Source of the DNA: Ehretia macrophylla
Lineage: Eukaryota > Streptophyta > Magnoliopsida > Boraginales > Ehretiaceae
Assembly: GCA_037974665.1 (NCBI GenBank)
Contig: CM075771.1
Coordinates: 2,727,994 to 2,791,993, forward strand
DNA: 64,000 nt
Direction of reading: 5' to 3'
Of this stretch, positions 1 to 10,970 are shown piece by piece. The notes beneath the pieces were generated by a model. That model made no database searches. It was not told the origin of the DNA and saw only the letters and a list, made by a program, of their open reading frames with translations. Both the position numbers and the translations under genes were made by a program. Positions within the stretch are counted from its first letter, which is position 1. Every line of letters starts with the position of its first letter.

Positions 1-83
1 AAGGTGCCGTGGGATTCAATAATAGAAATGTGGTGGATAAAGTATATTGGCAACCCAAATCAGAGCAAAAAAATTGAAAAGGG

Positions 84-193
84 GGGTGCAACACGATGAC
101 TTCCCATCGGGTCACCCATCCTAGTACTACTCTCGTATGATTGCACCACATTGTGATGGGATCCAGCGTATTAGTGCTGGTATGATTGCACCC
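84..193 (-). pseudogene. 5S rRNA: 5S rRNA copy 1, rearranged
   Basis: Both ends of the 5S sequence are present, but the centre (box A region, roughly gene positions 41-65) is replaced by a short stretch that resembles the gene's own first bases (tatgattgcacca). About 110 bp instead of 118. Loss of the internal promoter makes it very unlikely to be transcribed by Pol III. Both flanks are spacer type A. Confidence 0.9.
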
Positions 194-753
194 GTCATGT
201 TGAGGGCACAATTCCTTTACGTGTTAACGGTTCACAGTCCCAGCCTAGGGAAATGGCCAATTCAAAAGGCCCAATGGGCTTAACGATAACCAATCTGCAT
301 CAACAACGCAGTATCCTAGCAAGACGTGATATCGACGCGTTTTAGGGCCCCCTAATGTCCCGCGAGTAAGGTTATCATCCTTTTAACAGTTCACGACATA
401 CAATCCGGGACGAAAAAATGGAGCAAAAGAAGAAAAGTCACCTGAAACTGATGAAAACATTCGATTTTGGGCTCCAAAAATGGGCACAGATTGTTAGCCG
501 ATTGCCCCCGTCGTAGAGCTCTCAGAGAGCTTTGCAACGGTATGCTGTGCGTCGCGTAACTCCTTACGGATCAAAAGTTATGGGCACCGGAGCGACGGAG
601 ACCTGGTCACAAGCCCTACGCCCTCGGTTTGCTAGCCCAGCCTCTACGTGAAGCGAAGTTGTCTTGCCTAACGTTCCATGGGATTCGGCAATTGAAATTT
701 TGGTGGATAAAGTATCTTGGCAACACTAACTAGGGAAAAAAAATTTGAAAAGG

Positions 754-871
754 GGGTGCAACACAAGGACTTCCCAGGGGGTCACCCATTCTAGTACTAC
801 TCTCGCCGAAGCACGCTTAACTTCAGAGTTTTGATGGGATCCGGTGCATTAGTGCTGGTATGATCGCACCC
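754..871 (-). rRNA. 5S rRNA: 5S rRNA copy 2
   Basis: 5S rRNA of the large ribosomal subunit, transcribed by RNA polymerase III from an internal promoter bound by TFIIIA. Read on the minus strand it starts GGGTGCGATCATACC and ends GTTGCACCC, as in angiosperm 5S genes. Box A (AAGTTAAGCGTGCTTGG) and box C (GGGTGACC...TGGG) are recognisable. The array consensus has GACCCCCTGGG where most plants have GACCTCCTGGG. This copy differs from the array consensus at about five positions, including one in the box A neighbourhood. T-rich DNA follows the 3' end (a Pol III terminator) and the base before the start is C. The 3' end is set at the last C of GCACCC; one or two further bases may belong to the RNA. 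Flanks are type B. Confidence 0.95.
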
Positions 872-1430
872 GTCATGTTGAGGGCACAATTCCTTTATTT
901 GTTAATGGTTCACAGTCCCATCCTAGAGAGATGGCCCATTCAAAAGGCCCAATGGGATTAACGACAACCCATCCGCTTCAACAACGCAGCATCCTCGCAA
1001 GACGTGATATCGACCAGGCGTACGGCCCTCTAATGTCCCGCCAGTAATGTTGTCATCCTTTTAATAGCTCACGACGTACGATCCGGGACCAAAAAATAGA
1101 GCAAAAGAAGAAAAATGGCCTGAAACTGATGAAAATGTTCGATTTTGGGCTCCAAAAAAGGAACAGCGAGCATGCTCACTGCCCCTTACGTAGATCTGTC
1201 GGAGAGCTTTACAACGGTTTGTTGTGCGCCGCGTAAATCCTTACGGATCAAAATTTATGGTCACCGTAGTCACGGAGACCTGGTCACAAGCCCTACGCCC
1301 TCGGTTTGCGGGCCCAGCCTCCACGTGAAGTGAAGTTGTCTTGCCCAAGGTGCCGTGAGATTCGATAATAGAAATGTGGTGGATAAAGTATATTGCCAAC
1401 CCAAACCGGAGCAAAAAAAATTGAAAAGGA

Positions 1431-1548
1431 GGGTGCAACACGAGGATATCCCAGGGGGTCACCCATCCTAGTACTATTCTCGCCCAAGCACGCTTAACTT
1501 CGGAGTTTTGATGGGATCCGGTGCATTAGAGCTGGTATGATCGCACCC
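1431..1548 (-). rRNA. 5S rRNA: 5S rRNA copy 3
   Basis: Full length, 118 bp, with about five differences from the array consensus, two of them adjacent near the 3' end of the RNA. Boxes A and C are readable. Type A flanks on both sides. Confidence 0.94.
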
Positions 1549-2107
1549 GTAATGTAGAGGACACAATTCCTTTATGTGTTAACGTTTCACAGTCCCAGCC
1601 TAGAGAGATGGCCAATTCAAAAGGCCCAATGGGCTTAACGATAAACCATCTGCTTCAACAACGTAGCATCCTTGCAAGACGTGATATCGACGCATTGTAG
1701 GGCCACCTAACGTCCCCCGAGTAAGGTTGTCATCCTTTTAACAGCTCACGACGTACGATCCGGGACGAAAAAACAGAGCAAAAGAATAAAAGTGGCCTGA
1801 AACTGATGAAAAAGTTCAATTTTAGGCTCCAAAAATGGGCATAGCAAGCAAGCTGGCTGCCCCCGTCGTAGAGCTCTCAGATAGCTTGGCAACGGTATGC
1901 TATGCGCTGCGTAACTCCTTACAGATCAAAAGTTATGGGCACCGGAGCGACGGAGACCTGGTCATAAGCCCTACGCCCTCGGTTTGCGGGCCCAGCCTCT
2001 ACGTGAAGCGAAGTTGTCTTGCCCAATGATCCGTGGGATTGGGTAATAGAAATTTGGTGGATAAAGTATCTTGGCAACCCTAACCAGGGCAAAAAAAATT
2101 GAAAAGG

Positions 2108-2225
2108 GGGTGCAACACGAGGACTTCCAAGGGGGTTACCCATCCTAGTACTACTCTTACCCAAACATGCTTAACTTCGGAGTTCTGATGGGATCTAGTG
2201 CATTAGTGCTGGTATGATCGCACCC
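2108..2225 (-). rRNA. 5S rRNA: 5S rRNA copy 4
   Basis: Full length with about eight differences from consensus, several of them C-to-T or G-to-A type and some in or beside box A, so function is doubtful. Type B flanks. The TRIM/LARD pair sits 355 bp upstream of its start. Confidence 0.92.
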
Positions 2226-2580
2226 GTCATGTTGAGGGCACAATTCCTTTATTTGTTAACGGTTCACAGTCCCATCCTAGAGAGATGGCCCATGCAAAAG
2301 GCCCAATGGGCTTAACAACAACCCATCCGCTTCAACAACGCTGCATCCTCATAAGACGTGATATGGATGCGTTGTAGGGCCGCCTAATGTCCCGCGAGTA
2401 AGGTTGTCGTCCTTTTAACAGCTCACGACGTACGATCCGGGATTAAAAATCAGAGCAAAAGAAGAAAAGTGGCCTGAAACTGATGAAAACGTTCGATTTT
2501 GGGCTCCAAAAACGGGCAAAGCGAGCTAGCAGGCAGGCCCTGTCATAAAGCTCTCAGAGAGCTTTGCAACGGTATGCTGT

Positions 2581-3064
2581 TGTCATGACCCGATTAACAT
2601 TCCCACGAAGGGGCGCACGAGTCAAGACTACCAGGATATTGTCCGCTTTGAGCAAGCTACAATGGGACCAATACTCTCACGGTTTTGTTCCTCACGTGTC
2701 TCCACGTGAAAACGCGTCCTGGCTATTACAAGGAGTCGCCCCCTTATAACCAGCTCTCTCACTTCCTAGACAGTCGATGTGGGATATTTCACCCGCCCCT
2801 CCATAGGGACCCAGCGTCCTCGCTGGCCAACGACCGTAGGCTCTGATACCATTTGTCATGACCCGATCAACATTCCCACGAAAGGGCGCACGAGTCAAGA
2901 CTACCAGGATATTGTCCGCTTTGAGCAAGCCACAATGGGACCAATACTCTCACGGTTTTGTTCCTCACGTGTCTCCACGTGAAAACGCGTCCTGGCTATT
3001 ACAAGGAGTCGCCCCCTTATAACCAGCTCTCTCACTTCCTAGACAGTCGATGTGGGATATTTCA
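2581..3064 (-). mobile_element. TRIM (miniature LTR retrotransposon)
   Basis: Two near-identical 211-bp direct repeats (2581-2791 and 2854-3064), each TG...CA, flank only 62 bp. That interior holds a primer binding site complementary to initiator tRNA-Met (ggctctgatacca, about 2839-2851), two bases from the right repeat, and on the minus strand a purine-rich tract (GGAGGGGCGGG) next to the left repeat. This is the plan of a terminal-repeat retrotransposon in miniature, pointing to the minus strand. It has no coding capacity and must be moved in trans. The two repeats differ at about three positions, so it is young. A 5-bp target copy gctgt precedes it; cctga follows, only a partial match. Confidence 0.88.
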
Positions 3065-3069
3065 CCTGA

Positions 3070-5542
3070 TGTGATACCCCGAACCTGGCATGTATTCAAT
3101 AGCATTTAAAGTTCATTTAAATTGCATTTTATTGACCTTTCACCTTCTTTGACCAAACTAGTTGACTTTTCATCTACATTGACCAACTAGGACAAGGTGG
3201 GAATTTTTGAAATGTTTAATAAAAGGCAAACTTGGGATTAGAAATAAAAAAATGCAATGTTAAGTTAGTCAAATTTTGGGTCAACTTTGGAATTAAATCT
3301 GAACCAATTGGGGAAGAGTTAGGTAGCAAATTATATATGGTTGGAAAGCTCTATGAGTCTAGTTTCTGAGGCTTCAAACCGTTCGTGAATTGGAGTTTTC
3401 TAGAAGAAGTTATGGCCGTTTTCGTAAGGTCGCGCATAGCTGTTTTGGTTTAGCGGGTTGACCGAATTTTGAGCTTCGACTTCTTGTCATTTTTTTTTTT
3501 CTAAATAAGCAGAATGCACACGAAAAAAAACAGAGAAAAAAGGCTTGAAACCATGAGGAAAAGAAGGAGAAAAAAAAAGAAAATCTCAACTTCAAATCTT
3601 CGATTCTTCGCGTGGGCTTGTGCGGGGTGGTTTCTGAGGCATTCTACGAGGTTTTCCTAGCGTCTAGGAGCGTCTAAGGTGAGGGTTTCATCGTTATTTG
3701 CGCATTTGAAATATTTGTATCTAAACTTTGATTTTTGGATTTTATGCGTAGATTGTTGTTTTAATCATTTTGTTGCTTAAAGAATGTTCCTTGTTGATTG
3801 TAGAACATGTATTTATAGCTTTTTAACATTTTCTGTGGTTAAATATTGGAATTGAAATATAAATTGTGTGATGAATAGTAAATTGTGAATAGTAAACCCC
3901 CGTTTCGATGAAGTTGCTCCGTTACGTGTTCTGTTGATGTAGGAAGATGCTAGATATGCTAGAATGCCTAAATGTGTGGTTTAATTGGAATGTGTAATGG
4001 AAAAACAGAGAAAAACGGCTTAGTGAAAGTCGGGGTCGTTTAGGTCGAGTTTGGCATTTTCTTGTTTTGCGTGTTGGCATTGTTTCGGGAGGCCATGGAA
4101 GCACTTTTGGTGCAATTATGGCATTGGTTGGGTGTTTGGTTGGTATAGTTGTAGTTCAAACGAGCAAAGGGGGAAATCGGGGCTTTGCGCGAATTCTAGG
4201 GTAAAGTAGGGTTTCGGGGTCCTTGGACGTGCCTTATGGTGACCTAGGAGGATTGGCGAAGTCGGTTTCCAGAACTCGTGGCTCGTTTGGAAATGGTAGT
4301 GTTTTGATAGTTGGGGCCGATTTGTGATTTTTCTTGTTATCTTGATATTATGCCTATAGAATGCTTAGGGTTGCTTGATATACTTGTTTAATTGGTGTTA
4401 TTGTTGCTTATTATTGCTTGTTATGCTTGAAAAGTTAGTTGAATGCTAGTATTGATTGTGATTGCTTGTTATCTCGTTTGTTGTCACTAGTTTGTATTGT
4501 TGTGCTATCGCTCGTTTATTGCCTTGTATCGAGTCTTGCATTGCATAGTGTCAGCACGTGAGTGATGGGCCTCTCTGGGTAGCTTCGGGTTGCCAGTGTT
4601 GGTTGCTCTAGCTCCGTAGCTATTCCCTCTTCTCGCTTGGGCTGCCTCCCAGGGAGATTTGGGTCGTAGATTGATGGATACTTCTGGGGTATTCCAAACT
4701 AGTGTTATAAGGTGGATGCGCGCTTATTGTCATCGTTGTCAACATCAAGCTCGAGATTGATGTATCGCTCGTGAAATGGTACATTGCTCGTATGAGTGAA
4801 CCATAGCCTTCAAAGTGTGGTATAGCTTTGAATGGTTGTGTTAATGCTTTAAGTAATTGCTTATTGTATTGATTATTTGTTTTGATTGCTTATTTATCAG
4901 TTATATTGCTGAACTGTCTTATTTGCATTGCACGACTTTCTTTCTATCCAATTCGATATCTGTCTCGCCCTCACTGAGTATACGTGTTGTGTATACTCAC
5001 TCCTCACCACCACATTTCAGGAAATGCCATGTTAGCTGGAAAGTTCGTGATTACGTGAAAGTCCGTGCTTGAAGAGTTGTCCTGCGTGCCTATGTGACTT
5101 GAGTTGTCAAAGTTGTAAAGTTGTATGCTTTTATGTATTATATGTATTTAATGTTAAAGGGGATGTAATTTAAGTTTCACTAGATTATGTATTTAGTTAA
5201 TGTAGCTTAACTTCAATGTATATTTGTAATGACAAAGGAAAAGAGATAGAAAGGTATGATAGTCTAGCTTATGATATAGGTTGGTGTAGTTTAATTGCTA
5301 AGCTTGAATGTATATTTACTTGTATTTTGCTTGTTGTGAACCAAGGCTCGGATGGCCTTGAGGTGGTTGAATGTTTGGACATGGTAATGGTCCACTTATA
5401 TGCTGTCGTAGGTTTTACTTTTCGCCTAGAAACAGGGGAGACTCCGTCCGTTTTCTCTGAAAATTTATGCTCGGGTTTGGTTTGGGTTGTGTTTAGATCG
5501 ATTGATAGAACTCCCGGTCTCGAGAGGGATCGGGGTATTACA
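3070..5542 (+). repeat. 5' LTR of the LARD-like element
   Basis: 2473 bp, TGTGATACC...TATTACA, almost identical to 7308-9782. It contains poly-T/poly-A tracts near 3490-3580 and a segment around 4560-4700 that matches the reverse complement of the LTRs at 12802 and 31994. Confidence 0.92.
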
Positions 5543-5544
5543 GG

Positions 5545-5556
5545 TGGTATCAGAGC
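5545..5556 (+). other. Primer binding site (tRNA-iMet)
   Basis: TGGTATCAGAGC, complementary to the 3' end of initiator methionine tRNA, two bases after the 5' LTR. It primes minus-strand cDNA in most plant Ty3 elements. Confidence 0.9.
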
Positions 5557-7294
5557 TTGTTTAGCTCATAAGCCGGGACAGGGTCCTCGGTTTGGTGGGT
5601 AGTGGTCCTTGAATGTGTGCTTGTTAAGTGTGTCTTGAAAGTGTATGCTTGTATGTGAGATTATGTGTCTTGACATGAATGTGTTCTCCTATGTGATATA
5701 GTTATGTGTTATGTGTTAATTGTGTGATAAGTGAAGTAAAGTGTCTAGTTGTGCATTGAATTGACCTATCGAATTGGTATTGTGAATCGAATCGACCTCG
5801 TGAATTGTTATTTTCTTGGAGTATTGCTTGTAAAGTGTGTATTGGAATGTCTTGAACTGGTTGTGCGGTGATTTGAAATTGATTATGTTGTTCTTGACTT
5901 GATTGTTATGCTTGAGTGACTTTGTTGAATAAACTCTTTTGTAAACTTGCTGGCATAATAGCTTAAGGCATATGTATAACTGTGATATATTTGCATTCAT
6001 ACATGTCCTATTGAAATGGTAAGTAAGTCCTCTTCCTCCCCTGAAGAAAGTGGTTCACCGCTGGCTTTTCAAGGTGTATGGATTGGCAAGAAATGAATGG
6101 CATTTGACTAGCCTTTATTTGGGAATTGGTGTTTGCTTTTGGAGCTTGGTTATTGGCGAATCTCTATGGTCTTCCTCTGTGCTTAACGGTTGTGAAAGAA
6201 TAGCTTTCTCTTGGGGTTTATTTGGTTGTTCTTTGGAGCATTCTTTGGTTTTCTTAATGGGTATTCTTTGGAGACTTTTGTTGGCATTTCTCGGTGGATT
6301 TGGCTATTGGGATTCCAATCGGCCTTACTGCACAGTATTATCTAGGGTATATGTGTCTCTGTCTTTATTGGTATGATACTGCCATCCCTGACTGGAAATT
6401 CTTCAATGGTAATTTCTGGAATTCTCAGTGGCCAATTATTTAGTATTTATTTATTAGGCAAACTTGGCTACTTTCTTATTGGAGCATTGTCTCGGATATC
6501 TTCTTCAGTGTTCCTCAGTAGGTTTAGTATTTGGAGTTCCTATCAGACTTATTGAATAATACTACTTTTGGTGTTCTTTGAAATTCTTATTGGGCGTTCT
6601 ATTGGTATTTTCCTTATTGGCAAAGTTGTATGAAGTTCTCACTTGGCAAACAGTGAAGAGGCCTCAGAGTTTGGTTTCGGTATATTGTTCACCAGTTCGG
6701 TGTTTATCCTTGGAGTTTTCGTCCATCTGGGAAACTATGTTTGTTATTCAACTTGGTTGTCTTATTGGGCACATTATATCTTCTATGCTATTTCCTTTGA
6801 CATTCCTCTCAGCATTTGATAGCAAAACTCGGAATCTAATTGGTTGTTCCATGGGGTTATTATTTGGAAGGCTTCTTTGGAACTTTTGAAGTATATTTGA
6901 TTGGGTTTCTTAGTATTTTCTTCAGCACTCTTATCAGGGAATTCTTCTATCAAATTCATGACCATTGGGGTACTTATTTGGACCTCTGGATGGAACCTTT
7001 CTTTGAGCCTTTATTTGGCTTCTTGTTTAGGAATTCTCAGGCAGAAATAGTTAGACTTCTATTGGAGATTCATGCGTGGGGTATTCTTCTTATCATTAAT
7101 ATGTGATGTGATTTTATCTACAGTATCTTTGCTTAGGTCTTTATTGGTATTATCTCGGCGCTTTTGGTTGGAATTTTATTCTTCTTCGGTATTCATGTCA
7201 ACGGGATTCTTCAACCGGTGAAGATTAGTCAGAATTGGATTTCAGATGATGTTGAGTTCTATTAGAAGAAGAATTGCGAGGACGCAATTGTTTT
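5557..7294 (+). other. LARD interior, no recognised coding sequence
   Basis: About 1.7 kb of T/G-rich DNA. From about 6040 to 7240 it is full of short related words such as TTATTGG, TATTTGG and GGTATTCTT, which yields several overlapping Leu/Phe/Gly-rich open frames of 60-108 codons. They match no retrotransposon protein I know, share no frame, and look like a by-product of composition. The part may be decayed short repeats or captured sequence of unknown origin. The last 40 bases before the polypurine tract are shared with the autonomous elements. Confidence 0.6.
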
Positions 7295-7307
7295 AAGGGG
7301 GGGAGGA
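7295..7307 (+). other. Polypurine tract of the LARD-like element
   Basis: AAGGGGGGGAGGA immediately before the 3' LTR, the plus-strand primer site. Confidence 0.85.
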
Positions 7308-9782
7308 TGTGATACCCCGAACCTGGCATGTATTCAATAGCATTTAAAGTTCATTTAAATTGCATTTTATTGACCTTTCACCTTCTTTGACCAAACTAGT
7401 TGACTTTTCATCTACATTGACCAACTAGGACAAGGTGGGAATTTTTGAAATGTTTAATAAAAGGCAAACTTGCGATTAGAAATAAAAAAATGCAATGTTA
7501 AGTTAGTCAAATTTTGGGTCAACTTTGGAATTAAATCTGAACCAATTGGGGAAGAGTTAGGTAGCAAATTATATATGGTTGGAAAGCTCTATGAGTCTAG
7601 TTTCTGAGGCTTCAAACCGTTCGTGAATTGGAGTTTTCTAGAAGAAGTTATGGCCGTTTTTGTAAGGTCGCGCATAGCTGTTTTGGTTTAGCGGGTTGAC
7701 CGAATTTTGAGCTTTGACTTCTTGTCAATTTTTTTTTTTCTAAATAAGCAGAATGCACACGAAAAAAAACAGAGAAAAAAAGGCTTGAAACCATGAGGAA
7801 AAGAAGGAGAAAAAAAAAGAAAATCTCAACTTCAAATCTTCGATTCTTCGCGTGGGCTTGTGCGGGGTGGTTTCCGAGGCACTCTACGAGGTTTTCCTAG
7901 CGTCTAGGAGCGTCTAAGGTGAGGGTTTCATCGTTATTTGCGCATTTGAAATATTTGTATCTAAACTTTGATTTTTGGATTTTATGCGTAGATTGTTGTT
8001 TTAATCATTTTGTTGCTTAAAGAATGTTCCTTGTTGATTGTAGAACATGTATTTATAGCTTTTTAACATTTTTTGTGGTTAAATATTGGAATTGAAATAT
8101 AAAATGTGTGATGAATAGTAAATTGTGAATAGTAAACCCCCGTTTCGATGAAGTTGCTCCGTTACACGTTCTGTTGATGTAGGAAGATGCTAGATATGCT
8201 AGAATGCCTAAATGTGTGGTTTAATTGGAATGTGTAATGGAAAAACGGAGAAAAACGGCTTAGTGAAAGTCGGGGTCGTTTAGGTCGAGTTTGGCGTTTT
8301 CTCGTTTTGCGTGTTGGCATTGTTTCGGGAGGCCATGGAAGCACTTTTGGTGCGATTATGGCATTGGTTGGGTGTTTGGTTGGTATAGTTGTAGTTCAAA
8401 CGAGCAAAGGGAGAAATCGGGGCTTTGCGCGAATTCTAGGGTAAAGTAGGGTTTCGGGGTCCTTGGACGTGCCTTATGGTGACCTAGGAGGATTGGCGAG
8501 GTCGGTTTCAAGACTTCGTGGCTCGTTTGGAAATGGTAGTGTTTTGATTGTTGGGGCCGTTTTGTGATTTTTCTTGTTATCTTGATATTATGCCTATAGA
8601 ATGCTTAGGGTTGCTTGATATACTTGTTTAATTGGTGTTATTGTTGCTTATTATTGCTTGTTATGCTTGTAAAGTTAGTTGAATGCTAGTATTGATTGTG
8701 ATTGCTTGTTATCTCGTTTGTTGTCACTAGTTTGTATTGTTGTGCTATCGCTCATTTATTGCCTTGTATCGAGTCTTGCATTGCATAGTGTCAGCACGTG
8801 AGTGATGGGCCTCTCTGGGTAGCCTCGGGTTGCCAGTGTTGGTTGCTCTAGCTCCGTAGCTATTCCCTCTTCTCGCTTGGGCTGCCTCCCAGGGAGATTT
8901 GGGTCGTAGATTGATGGATACTTCCGGGGTATTCCAAACTGGTGTTATAAGGTGGATGCGCGCTTATTGTCATCGTTGTCAACATCAAGCTCGAGATTGA
9001 TTTATCGCTCGTGAAATGGTATATTGCTCGTATGAGTGAACCATAGCCTTCAAAGTGTGGTATAGCTTTGAATGGTTGTGTTAATGCTTTAAGTAACTGC
9101 TTATTGTATTGATTATTTGTTTTGATTGCTTATTTATCAGTTATATTGCTTAACTGTCTTATTTGCATTGCACGACTTTCTCTCTCTCCAATTCGATATC
9201 TGTCTCGCCCTCACTGAGTATACGTGTTGTGTATACTCACTCCTCACCACCACATTTCAGGAAATGCCATGTTAGCTGGAAAGTTCGTGATTTCGTGAAA
9301 GTCCGTGCTTGAAGAGTTGTCCTGCGTGCCTATGTGACTTGAGTTGTCAAAGTTGTAAAGTTGTATGCTTTTATGTATTATATGTATTTAATGTTAAAGG
9401 GGATGTAATTTAAGTTTCACTAGATTATGTATTTAGTTAATGTAGCTTAACTTCAATGTATATTTGTAATGACAAAGGAAAAGAGATAGAAAGGTATGAT
9501 AGTCTAGCTTATGATATAGGTTGGTGTAGTTTAATTGCTAAGCTTGAATGTATATTTACTTGTATTTTGCTTGTTGTGAACCAAGGATCGGATGGCCTTG
9601 AGGTGGTTGAATGTTTGGACATGGTATTGGTCCACTTATATGCTGTCGCAGGTTTTACTTTTCGCCTAGAAACAGGGGAGACTCCGTCCGTTTTCCCTGA
9701 AAATTTATGCCCGGGTTTGGTTTGGGTTGTGTTTAGATCGATTGATAGAACTCCCGGTCTCGAGAGGGATCGGGGTATTACA
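7308..9782 (+). repeat. 3' LTR of the LARD-like element
   Basis: 2475 bp, the partner of 3070-5542, with scattered substitutions only (about 1% by eye). It ends GGGGTATTACA directly against the 5S spacer (actgtgctctgcg). Confidence 0.92.
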
Positions 9783-9992
9783 ACTGTGCTCTGCGTAACT
9801 CCTTAAGGATCAAAAGTTATGGGCACCGGAGTGACGGAGACCTGGTCACAAGCCCTACGCCCTCGGTTTGCGGGCCCAGCCTCTACGTGAAGCGAAGTTG
9901 TGTTGCCCAAGGTGTCGCGGGATTCGATAATAGAAATGTGGTGGATAAAGTATCCTTGCAACCCAAGCCGGAGCAAAAAAAATGGAAAAGGG

Positions 9993-10049
9993 GGGTGCAA
10001 CACGAGGACTTCCATGGGGGTAACCCATCCTAGTACTACTCTCGCCCAA
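9993..10049 (-). pseudogene. 5S rRNA: 5S rRNA copy 5, 3' fragment
   Basis: Only the 3' half of the gene (about 57 bp, box C and the 3' end) remains. After ctcgcccaa the sequence jumps into the middle of a spacer (actcgctgccccc). About 363 bp are missing compared with a full unit, consistent with an unequal exchange or deletion. Box A and the start are absent. Confidence 0.93.
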
Positions 10050-10306
10050 ACTCGCTGCCCCCTTCGTAGAGCTGTCGGAGAGCTTTGCAACTGTATGCTG
10101 TGCGCCGCGTAACTCCTTACGGATCAAAATTTATGGGCATCGGAGCGACGGAGACATAGTCACAAGCCCTACGCCCTCGGTTTACGGGCCCAGCCTCCAC
10201 GTGAAGCGAAGTTGTCTTGCCCAAGATGCCGCGGGATTCGATAATAGAAATGTGGTGGATAAAGTATCTTGGCAACCCAAACCGGAGCAAAAAAAATTGA
10301 AAAGGG

Positions 10307-10424
10307 GGGTGCAACACGAGGACCTCCGAGGGGGTCACCCATCCTAGTACTACTCTCGCCCAAGCACGCTTAACTTCAGAGTTCTGATGGGATCCGGTGC
10401 ATTAGTGCTACTATGATTGCACCC
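10307..10424 (-). rRNA. 5S rRNA: 5S rRNA copy 6
   Basis: Full length with about six differences from consensus, including a changed base pair region near the 5' end (ctactatgattgc instead of ctggtatgatcgc on the plus strand). Type A flanks. Confidence 0.93.
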
Positions 10425-10970
10425 GTCATGTTGAGGGCACAATTCCTTTATGTGTTAACGGTTCACAGTCCCAACCTAGAGAGATGGCCAATTCAAAAGG
10501 CCCAATGGGCTTAACGATAACCAATCTGCTTCAACAACGCAGCATCCTAGCAAGACTTGATATCGAAGCGTTGTAGGGCCCCCTAATGTCCCGCGAGTAA
10601 GGTTGTCGTTCTTTTAACAGCTCACGACATACGATCCGGAGCAAAAAATAGGGCAAAAGAAAAAAAGTAGCCTAAAACTTATTTTGGGCTCGAAAAATGG
10701 GCACAGCGAGCAAGCTGGCTGCCCCCATCGTAGAGCTCTCAGAGAGCTTTGCAACGGTATTTTCTGCGCCGCGTAACTCCTTACGGATCAAACGTTATGG
10801 GCACCGGAGCAACGAAGACCTGGTCACAAGCCCAACGCCCTCGGTTTGTAGGCCTAGCCTCTACGTGAAGCGAAGTTGTCTTGCCCAAGGTGCCGTGCGA
10901 TTCGATAATAGAAATGTGGTGGATAAAGTATCTTGGCAACCCAAACCGGAGCAAAAAAAATTGAAAAGGG

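Larger units (their letters stand above)
1..2580 (-). repeat. 5S rDNA tandem array, block 1 (copies 1-4)
   Basis: Head-to-tail units of about 677 bp, each a minus-strand 5S gene and a spacer of about 559 bp. Gene starts at 754, 1431 and 2108 are exactly 677 bp apart. Spacers alternate between two variants. Variant A reads accggagc on the 3' side of the gene and tttatgtg plus gatggccaattc on the 5' side. Variant B reads accagggc, tttatttg and gatggcccattc. Copies 1-4 are A, B, A, B. The spacer after copy 4 is interrupted at 2580 by the TRIM/LARD insertion. Nothing else was seen in the spacers. Confidence 0.95.
3070..9782 (+). mobile_element. Non-autonomous LARD-like LTR retrotransposon
   Basis: Long terminal repeats of about 2.47 kb (3070-5542 and 7308-9782), both TGTGATACCCCG...GGGGTATTACA, enclose 1765 bp. 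A tRNA-iMet primer site and a polypurine tract are at the expected ends, but no gag, protease, reverse transcriptase, RNase H or integrase is recognisable inside. The LTRs are homologous, in reverse, to those of the Tekay-type elements at 12802 and 31994, and the DNA before the polypurine tract (aattgcg.ggacgcaattg) matches theirs, so it is probably a deletion derivative or parasite of that family. The LTRs agree to roughly 99% by eye, suggesting well under a million years or so. The flanking pentamer is cctga on the left and actgt on the right, and gctgt lies beyond the TRIM. Confidence 0.85.

Noticed and set aside
5216-5602. 128-codon open frame at the 3' end of the LARD 5' LTR (also at 9456)
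   Set aside because: Lies inside both LTRs and crosses the primer site in one copy; no similarity to known proteins recognised.
6050-7106. Hydrophobic proteins in the LARD interior
   Set aside because: Overlapping short frames in T/G-rich DNA, no recognisable domain, no consistent frame.
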